From NCBI GenBank assembly GCA_036825615.1, contig DAISXY010000009.1:62001-126000 (forward strand): DNA of 64,000 bases, given 5' to 3'. Numbering within the stretch: position 1 is the stretch's first letter; every line of letters begins with the position of its first letter. The notes beneath the pieces were generated by a model, which searched no databases, had not been told where the DNA came from, and worked only from the letters and a program-made list of their open reading frames with translations. Shown one piece after another: positions 17,361-25,395 of the stretch. The position numbers and the translations under genes were made by a program. This DNA comes from JAICXG01 sp036825615 (lineage in GTDB: Bacteria > Verrucomicrobiota > Verrucomicrobiia > Chthoniobacterales > UBA10450).

Positions 17361-18764
17361 ATGGTCGGCAAGATTCTCATTCCGGAAATCCAGGGGATGA
17401 TCGAGGCGCGCAATTTCGCCGCCCTGCGCGAGCTCTTTTCCGAGATGCCGCCGGCCGATGTCGCGGAGATCATTCTCGATCTCCCCGAAGACGAGCGGGT
17501 GATCATTTTTCGCATTCTGCCGCACGCGCTCGCCGCTGACGTTTTTGAATATCTCGACATCGATTTCGAGGCGCAGCAGGCGCTGCTCCGCGGAATGGCA
17601 CACGAACAGGTCGTCTCGATCTTGAACGAGATGTCGCCGGATGATCGGACGGCCTTCCTCGAGGAGCTACCGAGTGCGGCCGCGCGCCAGCTCATCCGTC
17701 TGCTCACCCCGGAGGAACGCCAGATCGCCCAGGCGCTTCTCGGTTATCCGGAAGGCAGCGTCGGCCGCCTCATGACGCCCGATCTCATTTCGGTCGGGGC
17801 CGACTGGAGGGTGCGCGAGGTGCTCGATTACGTGCGCGAGCACGGGCAGGATTCGGAAACGATCAACGTCATTTACGTCGTCGACGATCGGGGCAAGCTG
17901 CTCGATGACGTGCGGATTCGCGAGTTTCTTCTCCGCCCCCTCAACACGCGCGTGAGCGAGCTGATGGATGAAAATTTCGTCGCGCTCAACGTCAACGACT
18001 CGCAGCAGGACGCGCTCAATATTTTTCGCAAATACGACCGGAGCGCACTTCCGGTGGTCGATTCCAACGGCGTGCTCGTGGGGCTGGTCACGACCGACGA
18101 CATGCTCGACGTCGCCGAAGAAGAAGCGACCGAAGACATCCAGAAATTCGGCGGCTTGGAAGCGCTCGATGAACCCTACATGCGCATCCCGCTCTGGCGC
18201 ATGGTGCGGAAGCGTGCCGGCTGGCTCGTCATTCTTTTCCTGGGCGAAATGCTGACCGCGACCGCGATGACGAGCTACCAGGACGAGATCGCGAAAGCGG
18301 TCGTGCTCGCGCTCTTTCTGCCGCTCATTATTTCGAGCGGCGGCAACAGCGGCTCGCAAGCCTCCACCCTGATCATTCGCGCGATGGCGCTGGGCGAAGT
18401 GACACTGCGCGATTGGTGGCGGGTGGCGAGCCGGGAATTGCAGGCCGGCTTGTCGTTAGGCCTGATCCTCGGCACGATCGGGGCCGTGCGGGTCGCGATC
18501 TGGTCGGTCGTGGGTGAGAAATATTTCCACCGCGAAATTTACGGGCCGCACTGGCCGCGGGTCGCGCTCACCGTCGGGATCGCGCTTGTCGGGGTCGTCC
18601 TCTGGGGTTCGCTTTCCGGCTCGATGCTGCCATTCCTGCTCCGCCGGCTCGGCGCTGATCCGGCCACTTCCTCCGCCCCTTTCGTTGCCACGCTCGTCGA
18701 TGTGACCGGGCTGATTATCTATTTCACGATCGCGCTCGTCGTTTTGCGCGGTGCGATGCTGTAG
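17361..18764 (+). CDS. mgtE: Magnesium transporter MgtE
   Basis: 467 residues, normal for the family. The N-terminal helical domain (about 15-130) has FSEMPPADVAEIILDLPEDE and LNEMSPDDRTAFLEELP. The paired CBS domains (about 135-262) are marked by GRLMTPDLISV and the second VSELMDENFVALNV. Five membrane helices follow; the first TM region includes LPLIISSGGNSGSQASTLIIRAMALGE, the family's pore signature. Cytosolic domains sense Mg2+ and gate the channel. It stands alone, with a REP-like repeat upstream. Confidence 0.95.
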   Translation: MVGKILIPEIQGMIEARNFAALRELFSEMPPADVAEIILDLPEDERVIIFRILPHALAADVFEYLDIDFEAQQALLRGMAHEQVVSILNEMSPDDRTAFLEELPSAAARQLIRLLTPEERQIAQALLGYPEGSVGRLMTPDLISVGADWRVREVLDYVREHGQDSETINVIYVVDDRGKLLDDVRIREFLLRPLNTRVSELMDENFVALNVNDSQQDALNIFRKYDRSALPVVDSNGVLVGLVTTDDMLDVAEEEATEDIQKFGGLEALDEPYMRIPLWRMVRKRAGWLVILFLGEMLTATAMTSYQDEIAKAVVLALFLPLIISSGGNSGSQASTLIIRAMALGEVTLRDWWRVASRELQAGLSLGLILGTIGAVRVAIWSVVGEKYFHREIYGPHWPRVALTVGIALVGVVLWGSLSGSMLPFLLRRLGADPATSSAPFVATLVDVTGLIIYFTIALVVLRGAML

Positions 18765-18792
18765 CCGGCGAGCGCTCGCTCCGTCGCCATGC

Positions 18793-21288
18793 TCACGGGA
18801 TTTCGTAAACCTCGACCAGAGCTATCCCGCTGGTGTCCCCGACCCCACGCACAATCGCAGTGTACCCACCCGCGTTACCTGTTATGAGAACCGCGGCCTC
18901 GGCATCATTCGCCGGCGCGAGCCCCGTAGCCATGATCTCGGTTTCCTGCGTGTCACGCCAGTTGTCGTTCGTAATCACCTCGCCATTCTCATCATGCACT
19001 TCAAGCGTCGGGTCAGCCAGCGTCCCGCTGAGCGGAAGCGATGGCCCGCGGGCCCGGATCAGCACAGTTTCCGCGGTCGGTCCGACGACGATAAAGCCGC
19101 CGATCATGACATTGTCGCCAGTCTGGACGAGACCGCGGGTGCTGATGTTTACGAGCCGCGAATCGCTGCTTGTGTCGAGATCGTAGACCTCGACCAGGCC
19201 GATGCCCGTGCTGTTATTCGCTCCGCGGACGATCGCGGTGTAGGCGGCATTTGCCGGAAGGGTGCGGATAATGGCCGACTCGGCGTCGTTCGTTGGCGGG
19301 ATGGTCGTATCAATAATGGCCTGTTTATTAGGGGAATCGATCCAGTTGTCGTTCGTCTCCAGAAGAGTATTTGCGTCGTGCAATTCCAGCACCGGATCCG
19401 CCAGCGCACCGCTCAACGGAAGGGAAGGCCCCATCGCGCGAATAAGCACGTTCTTGGGCGTCGTGCCATTGACGATGATCCCGCCGATCAGGACGTTGTC
19501 GCCGGTTTCCACATCCAGCCGGGTGGAAATATTTGCCAGCCGCGAAGTCTCCTCGGCGGATGCGACCTCGGTTGCGCCGATATCGAAGGCCGCGCCTTGC
19601 GGCCGCGCAACACCACGCTGGTCGGTGGATGGCGCCCCGGTAGCGGTGCCCGCATCGATTGCGTCGCTCCCGAGGCCGGTGAGTCGCGTTTGGGTTGCTC
19701 CACCGTTATCGCTGAGTGGACCAAGCTTTGCGTCGAATTCCGGGCCGCTCATGTCGCCGGCGGCAATGAGAAAAGCGTCACCCGAGTCATCGTCGGAGAG
19801 GTTGTGTCCAGTCGATTTGATCGTGCCGCCGCTGGCAACGCCGCGGACCAGATTTCCAGCGCCGTTCTGTGCCAGGATCGTATTGAGCAAAGTGATGTTG
19901 CCCGTGCTCGAACCTCCGGAATGATAGATGCCACCCGCTGCCGGCGCGCTGTTTTCCGCAAGGGTAACGTTGACCAGGTTAGCGGAGGGGAGACTGCTGT
20001 TGGCGCTGAGGAAAATGCCACCGCCGTTTACTCCGGCGGTGTTGCTGCTGATGGTTGAATTCGTCAGGTTCAGCCCGTTGCCGTTCGCAATTCCGCCGCC
20101 GTGTCCTCCGGCGCTATTGCCGCTCACGGTCGAGCCGATCATCGTCAATCCGCCGCTCGCCGCGCTGTTGTTGATTCCGCCACCATTGCCGGTTGTCGCC
20201 GTATTATTGGTCACGCTGCAGTTAATCATCGAAACACTCGAGCCAGCGCTCACCTGGATGCCACCGCCATTGGTCCCGGTGTTTCCATCGAACACCGTCG
20301 TATCCGTACTGAGCAGGCCGCCACCGAGTGCAATCGCGCCGCCGTTGTAAACCCCGGCGCCGTTTGTGCTCATGGTGGAGTTAGTGATGGCAAGGGTTCC
20401 AGCGCTGTAGATCCCGCCCCCTCCGCTGCCGCTCATCGTCCCGAGATTTCCGGAGATCGAATTCGCCAGCACCTGGGTGTTATCCAGACTCGCCGCGCCG
20501 TCGGCTACTACGTAAAGGCTGCCACCTCCGATGACGGCGCTGTTTCCTGTGACCGTGCTGTCGCCCAAGTCGAGCGCGGCACCTGCGCGCACATAAAACG
20601 CTCCGCCGAAGCGCGCGGAATTGGAAGTGAAAGTTGAATCGAGGACCGTGACCGGTGCAGTGTCCCAGAGAAGGATCGCTCCTCCCCAGCCATTGACCGT
20701 GCTGAGGGTTTTGTTGTCGTGAAAGTTGCAGCCGGTGATCTGGGTCACGGCGGTCTGGAAAGTGGGATAGACCGCTCCGCCGTCGTCGGCGCTGTTGCCG
20801 CCGAATTCGCTATCTGTGATCGTGAGGGCGCCGGCCGACCAGATCGCGCCGCCTTTGAAGCCGGAACCGGCCTTGTTGTTTGTAAAGGTGCAGCTCTCGA
20901 CCACGAGCGAGCCGGAGTTGCGGACCGCGCCCCCGTCACCCGCGCTGTTGAGTGCATTTGTCAGGGTAAGATTCTTCAGGGTGAGGGAAGCGCCGGCAGC
21001 AACCGATAAAATGCTGGACGCACCGCCCGCGTCGATCGTGATTTTTCCACCACCGTCGATCGTTGCCGTAACCGTGATCGCCGGCAACGGGCCCTGTGCC
21101 AGGAGAATCGTTGCCGTGCCGATATTGAAAGTCAGCGTGCCGCCGCCGCTACTCTGCAGCGCGGCAAGCTTTGCCCGCAGCTGATTGGCGCCGCCGTTAT
21201 CCCCGTTCGCGGTGACAACCTGGTCAGCGGCAAAACTGGTGCCGTTCAGGAGGAGCAGAACCGCCAGCCATAGTACCCTGTTGCCCAT
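18793..21288 (-). CDS. Secreted right-handed beta-helix surface protein with duplicated C-terminal domain
   Basis: 831 residues from the ATG at 21288, preceded by GGGAGAGA; an upstream ATG adds 29 unlikely residues. Signal peptide MGNRVLWLAVLLLLNGTSFA. Residues about 30-560 are a parallel beta-helix of the polymorphic outer-membrane type: repeated GG.I.N...T..NS.. turns such as GGGIYSAGTLAITNSTMS and NGGGINNSAASGG. Residues about 590-830 are two tandem copies of a domain: SRLANISTR.DVETGDNVLIGG...GPSLPLSGALADP.LELHD and SRLVNISTRGLVQTGDNVMIGG...GPSLPLSGTLADPTLEVHD. This module is frequent in Verrucomicrobiota; function unknown, possibly anchoring. Probably extracellular or outer-membrane. Confidence 0.8.
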   Translation of the reverse strand: MGNRVLWLAVLLLLNGTSFAADQVVTANGDNGGANQLRAKLAALQSSGGGTLTFNIGTATILLAQGPLPAITVTATIDGGGKITIDAGGASSILSVAAGASLTLKNLTLTNALNSAGDGGAVRNSGSLVVESCTFTNNKAGSGFKGGAIWSAGALTITDSEFGGNSADDGGAVYPTFQTAVTQITGCNFHDNKTLSTVNGWGGAILLWDTAPVTVLDSTFTSNSARFGGAFYVRAGAALDLGDSTVTGNSAVIGGGSLYVVADGAASLDNTQVLANSISGNLGTMSGSGGGGIYSAGTLAITNSTMSTNGAGVYNGGAIALGGGLLSTDTTVFDGNTGTNGGGIQVSAGSSVSMINCSVTNNTATTGNGGGINNSAASGGLTMIGSTVSGNSAGGHGGGIANGNGLNLTNSTISSNTAGVNGGGIFLSANSSLPSANLVNVTLAENSAPAAGGIYHSGGSSTGNITLLNTILAQNGAGNLVRGVASGGTIKSTGHNLSDDDSGDAFLIAAGDMSGPEFDAKLGPLSDNGGATQTRLTGLGSDAIDAGTATGAPSTDQRGVARPQGAAFDIGATEVASAEETSRLANISTRLDVETGDNVLIGGIIVNGTTPKNVLIRAMGPSLPLSGALADPVLELHDANTLLETNDNWIDSPNKQAIIDTTIPPTNDAESAIIRTLPANAAYTAIVRGANNSTGIGLVEVYDLDTSSDSRLVNISTRGLVQTGDNVMIGGFIVVGPTAETVLIRARGPSLPLSGTLADPTLEVHDENGEVITNDNWRDTQETEIMATGLAPANDAEAAVLITGNAGGYTAIVRGVGDTSGIALVEVYEIP

Positions 21289-21497
21289 GTCTCTCTCCCA
21301 TCGAAAGAAAACGCCTGATTGGAGGCAGCAGAATGAGGAAAGACAATAAAATTTATACCCAGAGGAGAGCGCCAAAGTTCTAATCGTGGTCTAGGTCGAA
21401 TTCTGAGAACGTGAAATCGCAGTTCGCCCCGCTCGTTAGGCAGGACCGATTTTCCTGCTCCTGCTCTAGTCCGAAAGAGAGAAAAAGAGCAAGCAAC

Positions 21498-22544
21498 TCA
21501 GACCAGCGCCGGCAGCGTTTCGACCCACTCCCCCTGGGCGCGGGAGTCGGCCACGGCCTGGACTACCCGCATGTAACGCAACCCATCCTCAAAATCCGGA
21601 TGCGGCCGGATGCGCCCGCGCGATTTCACCGCCGCGATGAAATCATCTTCGACATGCCAGTTGGTCTCCAGGTCGGGGGTAAGCTCCACGACGTGCAGGG
21701 CGCGATCGCCAATCCGGCCCGTGTGCACCACATCCGAGCCGAAGTCGTAAGTCAGCGTCCCCAAGTCACCGTAAAGTTCCAGCTTGTCGGCCGGCGCGTG
21801 CGCATCGATCCCGCTGAACTCGATCACGCCATGCATTCCGTTCGCAAATTCGCAGAGCACGCTGAGCAGATCCGGGATGATGACTTCGTAGCCCTGCCGC
21901 ATCGGCTGAATGATCTTGCCCCGCGCGAAGACCGCGGTGATATCCCCAAACCAGTGTTGCAGCACCTCGACGTAAATCCCGAGGGTGAGCACATTCAACC
22001 CGCTGATCTCGATCCGCTGCCGCCAATGGGCCGGCGCATCCGGATCAAGAAAGGCGCTGTTCAAACTTTGCAGGCGCAGGTGATGGGGCCGGCCAACCAC
22101 CTCCTCCGCCAGCAGTTTTTGCACGAGCAGATCGGCGCGCATCCCGTGTGGGGGCGGGGACAACATCGTCACCAGTTCCGGATAACGCCGCGACACCGCG
22201 AGCATCTCTTCGGCTTCCGCCAGGTCCATTGCCATCCGGCCCTGACAAAAAACATGCTTGCCCGCTTCGAGCGCCGAGACCGTCACCGCCGAGTGCATGT
22301 AGGGAGGCGTCCCGATCCAGACGACGTCAATCTCGGGTACCGCGAGCAATTCCGCCCAATTCGTCATCGGGGTGGCGTGGGGCGCGTGCTCGAGGCAAAA
22401 TTTTTCCGAGCTCTCGTAGGTCGAATTGCTCACCGCGACGATCTCGACCTCAGGATGTCGTTGCAGCGCCGGGAGGTGGCGGCGCTTCACAATTTCACCC
22501 GCGCCGACGATTCCAAGCCGCAGCTTGTGATTGGTTTTGTGCAT
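21498..22544 (-). CDS. Gfo/Idh/MocA-family oxidoreductase
   Basis: 348 residues. NAD(P) Rossmann start RLGIVGAGEIVKRRHLPAL (about 9-27), then DVVWIGTPPYMHSAVTVSALEAGKHVF (about 73-100). Most members carry a catalytic E-K-P after KHV; here the box reads CQGRMAMDLAEAEEM, so the usual Lys is replaced. The C-terminal substrate domain (about 125-340) is of normal length. Substrate unknown, likely a sugar or inositol derivative. It stands alone between the beta-helix gene and rpmB; 22545-22813 shows no gene. Confidence 0.85.
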   Translation of the reverse strand: MHKTNHKLRLGIVGAGEIVKRRHLPALQRHPEVEIVAVSNSTYESSEKFCLEHAPHATPMTNWAELLAVPEIDVVWIGTPPYMHSAVTVSALEAGKHVFCQGRMAMDLAEAEEMLAVSRRYPELVTMLSPPPHGMRADLLVQKLLAEEVVGRPHHLRLQSLNSAFLDPDAPAHWRQRIEISGLNVLTLGIYVEVLQHWFGDITAVFARGKIIQPMRQGYEVIIPDLLSVLCEFANGMHGVIEFSGIDAHAPADKLELYGDLGTLTYDFGSDVVHTGRIGDRALHVVELTPDLETNWHVEDDFIAAVKSRGRIRPHPDFEDGLRYMRVVQAVADSRAQGEWVETLPALV

Positions 22545-22813
22545 GAGAGAAATCGAGCGACGGAATTTGCGGAACTGGATTTGACCACTCTTCTGGCGCG
22601 CTGTTCAACTCCGAAAAAAACGGAACAAAGCCGTAATGATTTCGTCACCATGCCGGCGCGGTGAAAACGAGCATGCGTGCGTTGCCGTTCCTGCGCATCC
22701 GCTAAGGCGGGGACGCATTGCACGACCGATCGCCGCTCCCGCCTGTGGTCGAAGAATCGCTTGACCACTCGGCTGAGTGACGGCAGTTTACGCCCCTTTT
22801 TCCAACCCGGCTT

Positions 22814-23077
22814 ATGGCAAAAGTTTGCACCATCACAGGATCGAAACCCACCCGCGGCAACCACATCCACCGCCGCGGCCTGGCGAAGAAGAAGGGCGGC
22901 GTTGGCCGTCACGTGACGAAGAACGTGCCGCGCACCTTTTCGCCGAACCTGCGCGAGCAGCGCATCTGGGTGCCCGAGCTCAAGAAATTCGTGCGGATTA
23001 GAGCGAGCGCTCGGGGATTGAAGACGATCAACAAAAACGGCGCCTTCAAAACGTTGCGCAAAGCCGGCCTCGTCTAA
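22814..23077 (+). CDS. rpmB: 50S ribosomal protein L28
   Basis: 87 residues, normal length. MAKVCTITGSKPTRGNHIHR and the downstream RTFSPNLREQRIWVPE, then RIRASARGLKTINKNGAF, are classical L28. The zinc-type Cys pairs of some L28 forms are absent apart from Cys5. No rpmG follows, so it is not in the usual L28-L33 order. Confidence 0.97.
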   Translation: MAKVCTITGSKPTRGNHIHRRGLAKKKGGVGRHVTKNVPRTFSPNLREQRIWVPELKKFVRIRASARGLKTINKNGAFKTLRKAGLV

Positions 23078-23175
23078 GCCGCCATCTTATTGGCTAATGC
23101 TTCGCGCCCGGGCCACGCGCTGGCGGGCGAAAATTAGGCTTGCAATTGCGCGGCCAGAGGCGCAAACCCGCAGGC

Positions 23176-23733
23176 ATGAAAATCCGTTGGATCTTTGCCC
23201 TGGGCTTGTTGGTCGCGGTCCTGATATCCTGCCAGTGCTTGCGCAAACGATCGAGTCAGGGTGGCGTCCAGATCAAGGAAGATTCGATCCTGATCCCGCC
23301 TACCGCCATTTCAAAGGCGGATCAGGAGGCGCTCAATAATATCTTCCGCCAATACGATCGCTCGCTCTACCGGATCGCGGTTTATGAGAACGGCAAGTTG
23401 ACAAAACAGCTCGGCACCATGCCCGAAATGCAGCTCGCCGACGTGACAAAGGATTACGCCCGCAGCGCCACCGCCACTGGCCTTACGAGCTGGACTTTCC
23501 AATTCATCGCTCGCACGCATGTGACCCATTACGGGCCGACGAGAACAAGGGTGAGTCACCTCGGCCAGCCTAGCCATGTCACAAGAGCGGAAGCAACTCC
23601 CAGCGGTCAACCTACCCACGTGACAACCGGCGAGCCGACTCATGTTACTCATCACAAATTTGCCAGCATGGACGAGGAAGCAGACGCGCTGGTTAAAGAA
23701 GTCACGCCAATCCTGGAGAAGTACAGCAAATAA
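23176..23733 (+). CDS. Putative lipoprotein with THVT-rich C-terminal repeats
   Basis: 185 residues from the ATG at 23176; an upstream ATG adds 12 basic residues. The signal MKIRWIFALGLLVAVLISC ends in lipobox L-I-S-C. The middle contains ILIPPTAISKADQEALNNI. Residues about 110-165 contain imperfect repeats built on T-H-V-T: ARTHVTHYGPT, QPSHVTRAE, QPTHVTTGE and EPTHVTHHK, a His/Thr-rich region that could bind metal or sugars (inference). It begins a possible operon with the next two genes; 62 nt separate it from the next start. Not recognised. Confidence 0.65.
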   Translation: MKIRWIFALGLLVAVLISCQCLRKRSSQGGVQIKEDSILIPPTAISKADQEALNNIFRQYDRSLYRIAVYENGKLTKQLGTMPEMQLADVTKDYARSATATGLTSWTFQFIARTHVTHYGPTRTRVSHLGQPSHVTRAEATPSGQPTHVTTGEPTHVTHHKFASMDEEADALVKEVTPILEKYSK

Positions 23734-23795
23734 CTAAGGACAAGGGAGACGCTAACTCTCAAGGGCCAAGACGGCTGGCCCTGACCTGGCTTGGC

Positions 23796-24356
23796 TTGCA
23801 TCTTTTCCTGATTGTGACCGTCTGCCTGCGCGACACCTTCTCGGTCTTCGCCAGCACCCCGACGATTCTGCCGGCTGCGACCAGCGACTTTTGGGCCGGC
23901 GGCGAACAGGCCGCCGCGACCGCGCTGGGCGAAGGGCTTGATCATTCCAACGGGTTGCGAAATGCCATCGCGGTTTACCTGCATAGCGCAGGGATTGAGG
24001 CCGGCTATGGCTTCTTCGCGCCGAATGTGCCGCCCAATTACAAACTGGTCTTTGAATTGTATTACCCGGATGGACACACCGGCTATGAGATTCCAACCGT
24101 AAGCAGCGCTGCTACCGGGATGCGGTTCGCCGGGTTACTCGACCAACTGGCGGAGGTGAGTTACACGCCTCTGCGCGAGACCATGATGAAGATTCTCGCC
24201 TACTCTGTCTGGCAAAGGCACCCCGAGGCGAGCGCCATTCGCGCCTATCTCGGGTGTGCGCACATGCCTGCTCCCGCCGACTTCAAAAGCGGCGAGAAAG
24301 AATCCTATGAGCTTCTCTTTGCCTACAATTTTGCTTTCACGGGCAAACGACCATGA
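23796..24356 (+). CDS. Hypothetical membrane-anchored protein preceding an HTTM gene
   Basis: At least 186 residues. TTG at 23796 is the best conventional start, but the frame is open upstream and a CTG at 23775 or 23781 would add RLALTWLG to a good membrane helix (WLGLHLFLIVTVCLRD), so the true start is uncertain. The remainder is soluble, with GLDHSNGLRNAIAVYLHSAG and PPNYKLVFELYYPDG. Its stop overlaps the ATG of the HTTM gene by ATGA, so it is translationally coupled and probably a partner of that enzyme. I do not recognise the family. Confidence 0.65.
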   Translation: MHLFLIVTVCLRDTFSVFASTPTILPAATSDFWAGGEQAAATALGEGLDHSNGLRNAIAVYLHSAGIEAGYGFFAPNVPPNYKLVFELYYPDGHTGYEIPTVSSAATGMRFAGLLDQLAEVSYTPLRETMMKILAYSVWQRHPEASAIRAYLGCAHMPAPADFKSGEKESYELLFAYNFAFTGKRP

Positions 24357-25306
24357 TTGCTCGCGTGCGGCAGCGCGTGGAGGAGTTTCTCTTTTCTCCT
24401 CAGTCAGATACCTGGCTCGGTTTTCTCCGCATCAGTGTCGCGCTCCAGGTGATCTTCTATTGTCTCTCACTCAGGAAAGACTGGGTTGATCTCTTTGCGA
24501 TCGCTCGCGCCGGAGTCATCAAGCGCGACCTGGCCGAAGCCATTCTCTCCGCGCAGAGTCACTACATTCCACGAGTTGGCTGGATGGTGGATTTCTTTAC
24601 AGCTCTCGGTTGCTCGGAACAGGCGGCGCTCGCGATTGGATGGTGGAGTCTCCTCGGGGTCGCCGTTCTCCTGCTCTGTGGCTTATTCAGCCGCGAAGCG
24701 GCGATCGTGACTCTCTTTCTCCACTTGTGCGCGGTCAAAAGCAGCAGCGGCTTGACCTACGGAGTTGATAACTTCACCAGCATCGCTCTCTTCTATCTCG
24801 TCATTGCTCCCTTGCCTGACCGATGGTCGGCGGACCGATGGCTCCGGCGCGTGCCGGCCCGGGACGCTCACTGGTTCGGATTCAGCCGGCGCGTTCTGCA
24901 ATTGCACCTTTGCCTGATTTATTTTTCCAGCGGCATCACGAAATGCGCCGGCGCCGGCTGGTGGGATGGCACCAGTATCTGGTACGCCCTCGTTCGGCCG
25001 CCGTTCAATCTGCTTCCAGCCGAAAGCTTGATCGCGTGGCAGAGTCTCTTCCCTATCCTGGGCATCTCGGTCTGCCTGCTCGAGACCGGCTACCCGGTCT
25101 TTATCTGGTTGGGCCGGACACGTGGTTTTTGGCTGCTTGCCATGATAGCAATGCACCTCGTCATTGGTCTGGCGATGGGCCTTTATCTCTTTGCTTTTGT
25201 CATGATTACTCTCAATCTTGCCGCCTTTGGCTTCCGATTCCCTCCGCGCACAAGCGCCGCCAGGTCAGCCGCTGAAGTCGCAGCGGCAGTTGCGGCTTCG
25301 AGCTGA
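24353..25306 (+). CDS. HTTM-domain integral membrane protein
   Basis: 317 residues with about seven hydrophobic segments. LGFLRISVALQVIFYCLSL near residue 20, the LTYGVDNFTSIALFYLV segment and LQLHLCLIYFSSGITKCAGA with GWWDGTSIWYAL are typical of HTTM (horizontally transferred transmembrane) proteins, related to vitamin K-dependent gamma-carboxylase. In bacteria their substrates are mostly unknown. It is coupled by ATGA to the upstream hypothetical, and a lipoprotein gene lies before that. Confidence 0.8.
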   Translation: MIARVRQRVEEFLFSPQSDTWLGFLRISVALQVIFYCLSLRKDWVDLFAIARAGVIKRDLAEAILSAQSHYIPRVGWMVDFFTALGCSEQAALAIGWWSLLGVAVLLLCGLFSREAAIVTLFLHLCAVKSSSGLTYGVDNFTSIALFYLVIAPLPDRWSADRWLRRVPARDAHWFGFSRRVLQLHLCLIYFSSGITKCAGAGWWDGTSIWYALVRPPFNLLPAESLIAWQSLFPILGISVCLLETGYPVFIWLGRTRGFWLLAMIAMHLVIGLAMGLYLFAFVMITLNLAAFGFRFPPRTSAARSAAEVAAAVAASS

Positions 25307-25395
25307 TTGACCCGAAAGCACGCACGCGACGCACGACGATTCCGCAGTTGTTAATCGAACAGAAACAGGGAATGTAGCGGCGAAAGGCTGTCCCC

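Noticed and set aside
18751..20058. Long plus-strand open frame opposite the beta-helix gene
   Set aside because: It is the antisense of the secreted beta-helix protein, with Arg/Ala/Val-rich composition and no family features. The minus-strand product has a signal peptide and repeats.
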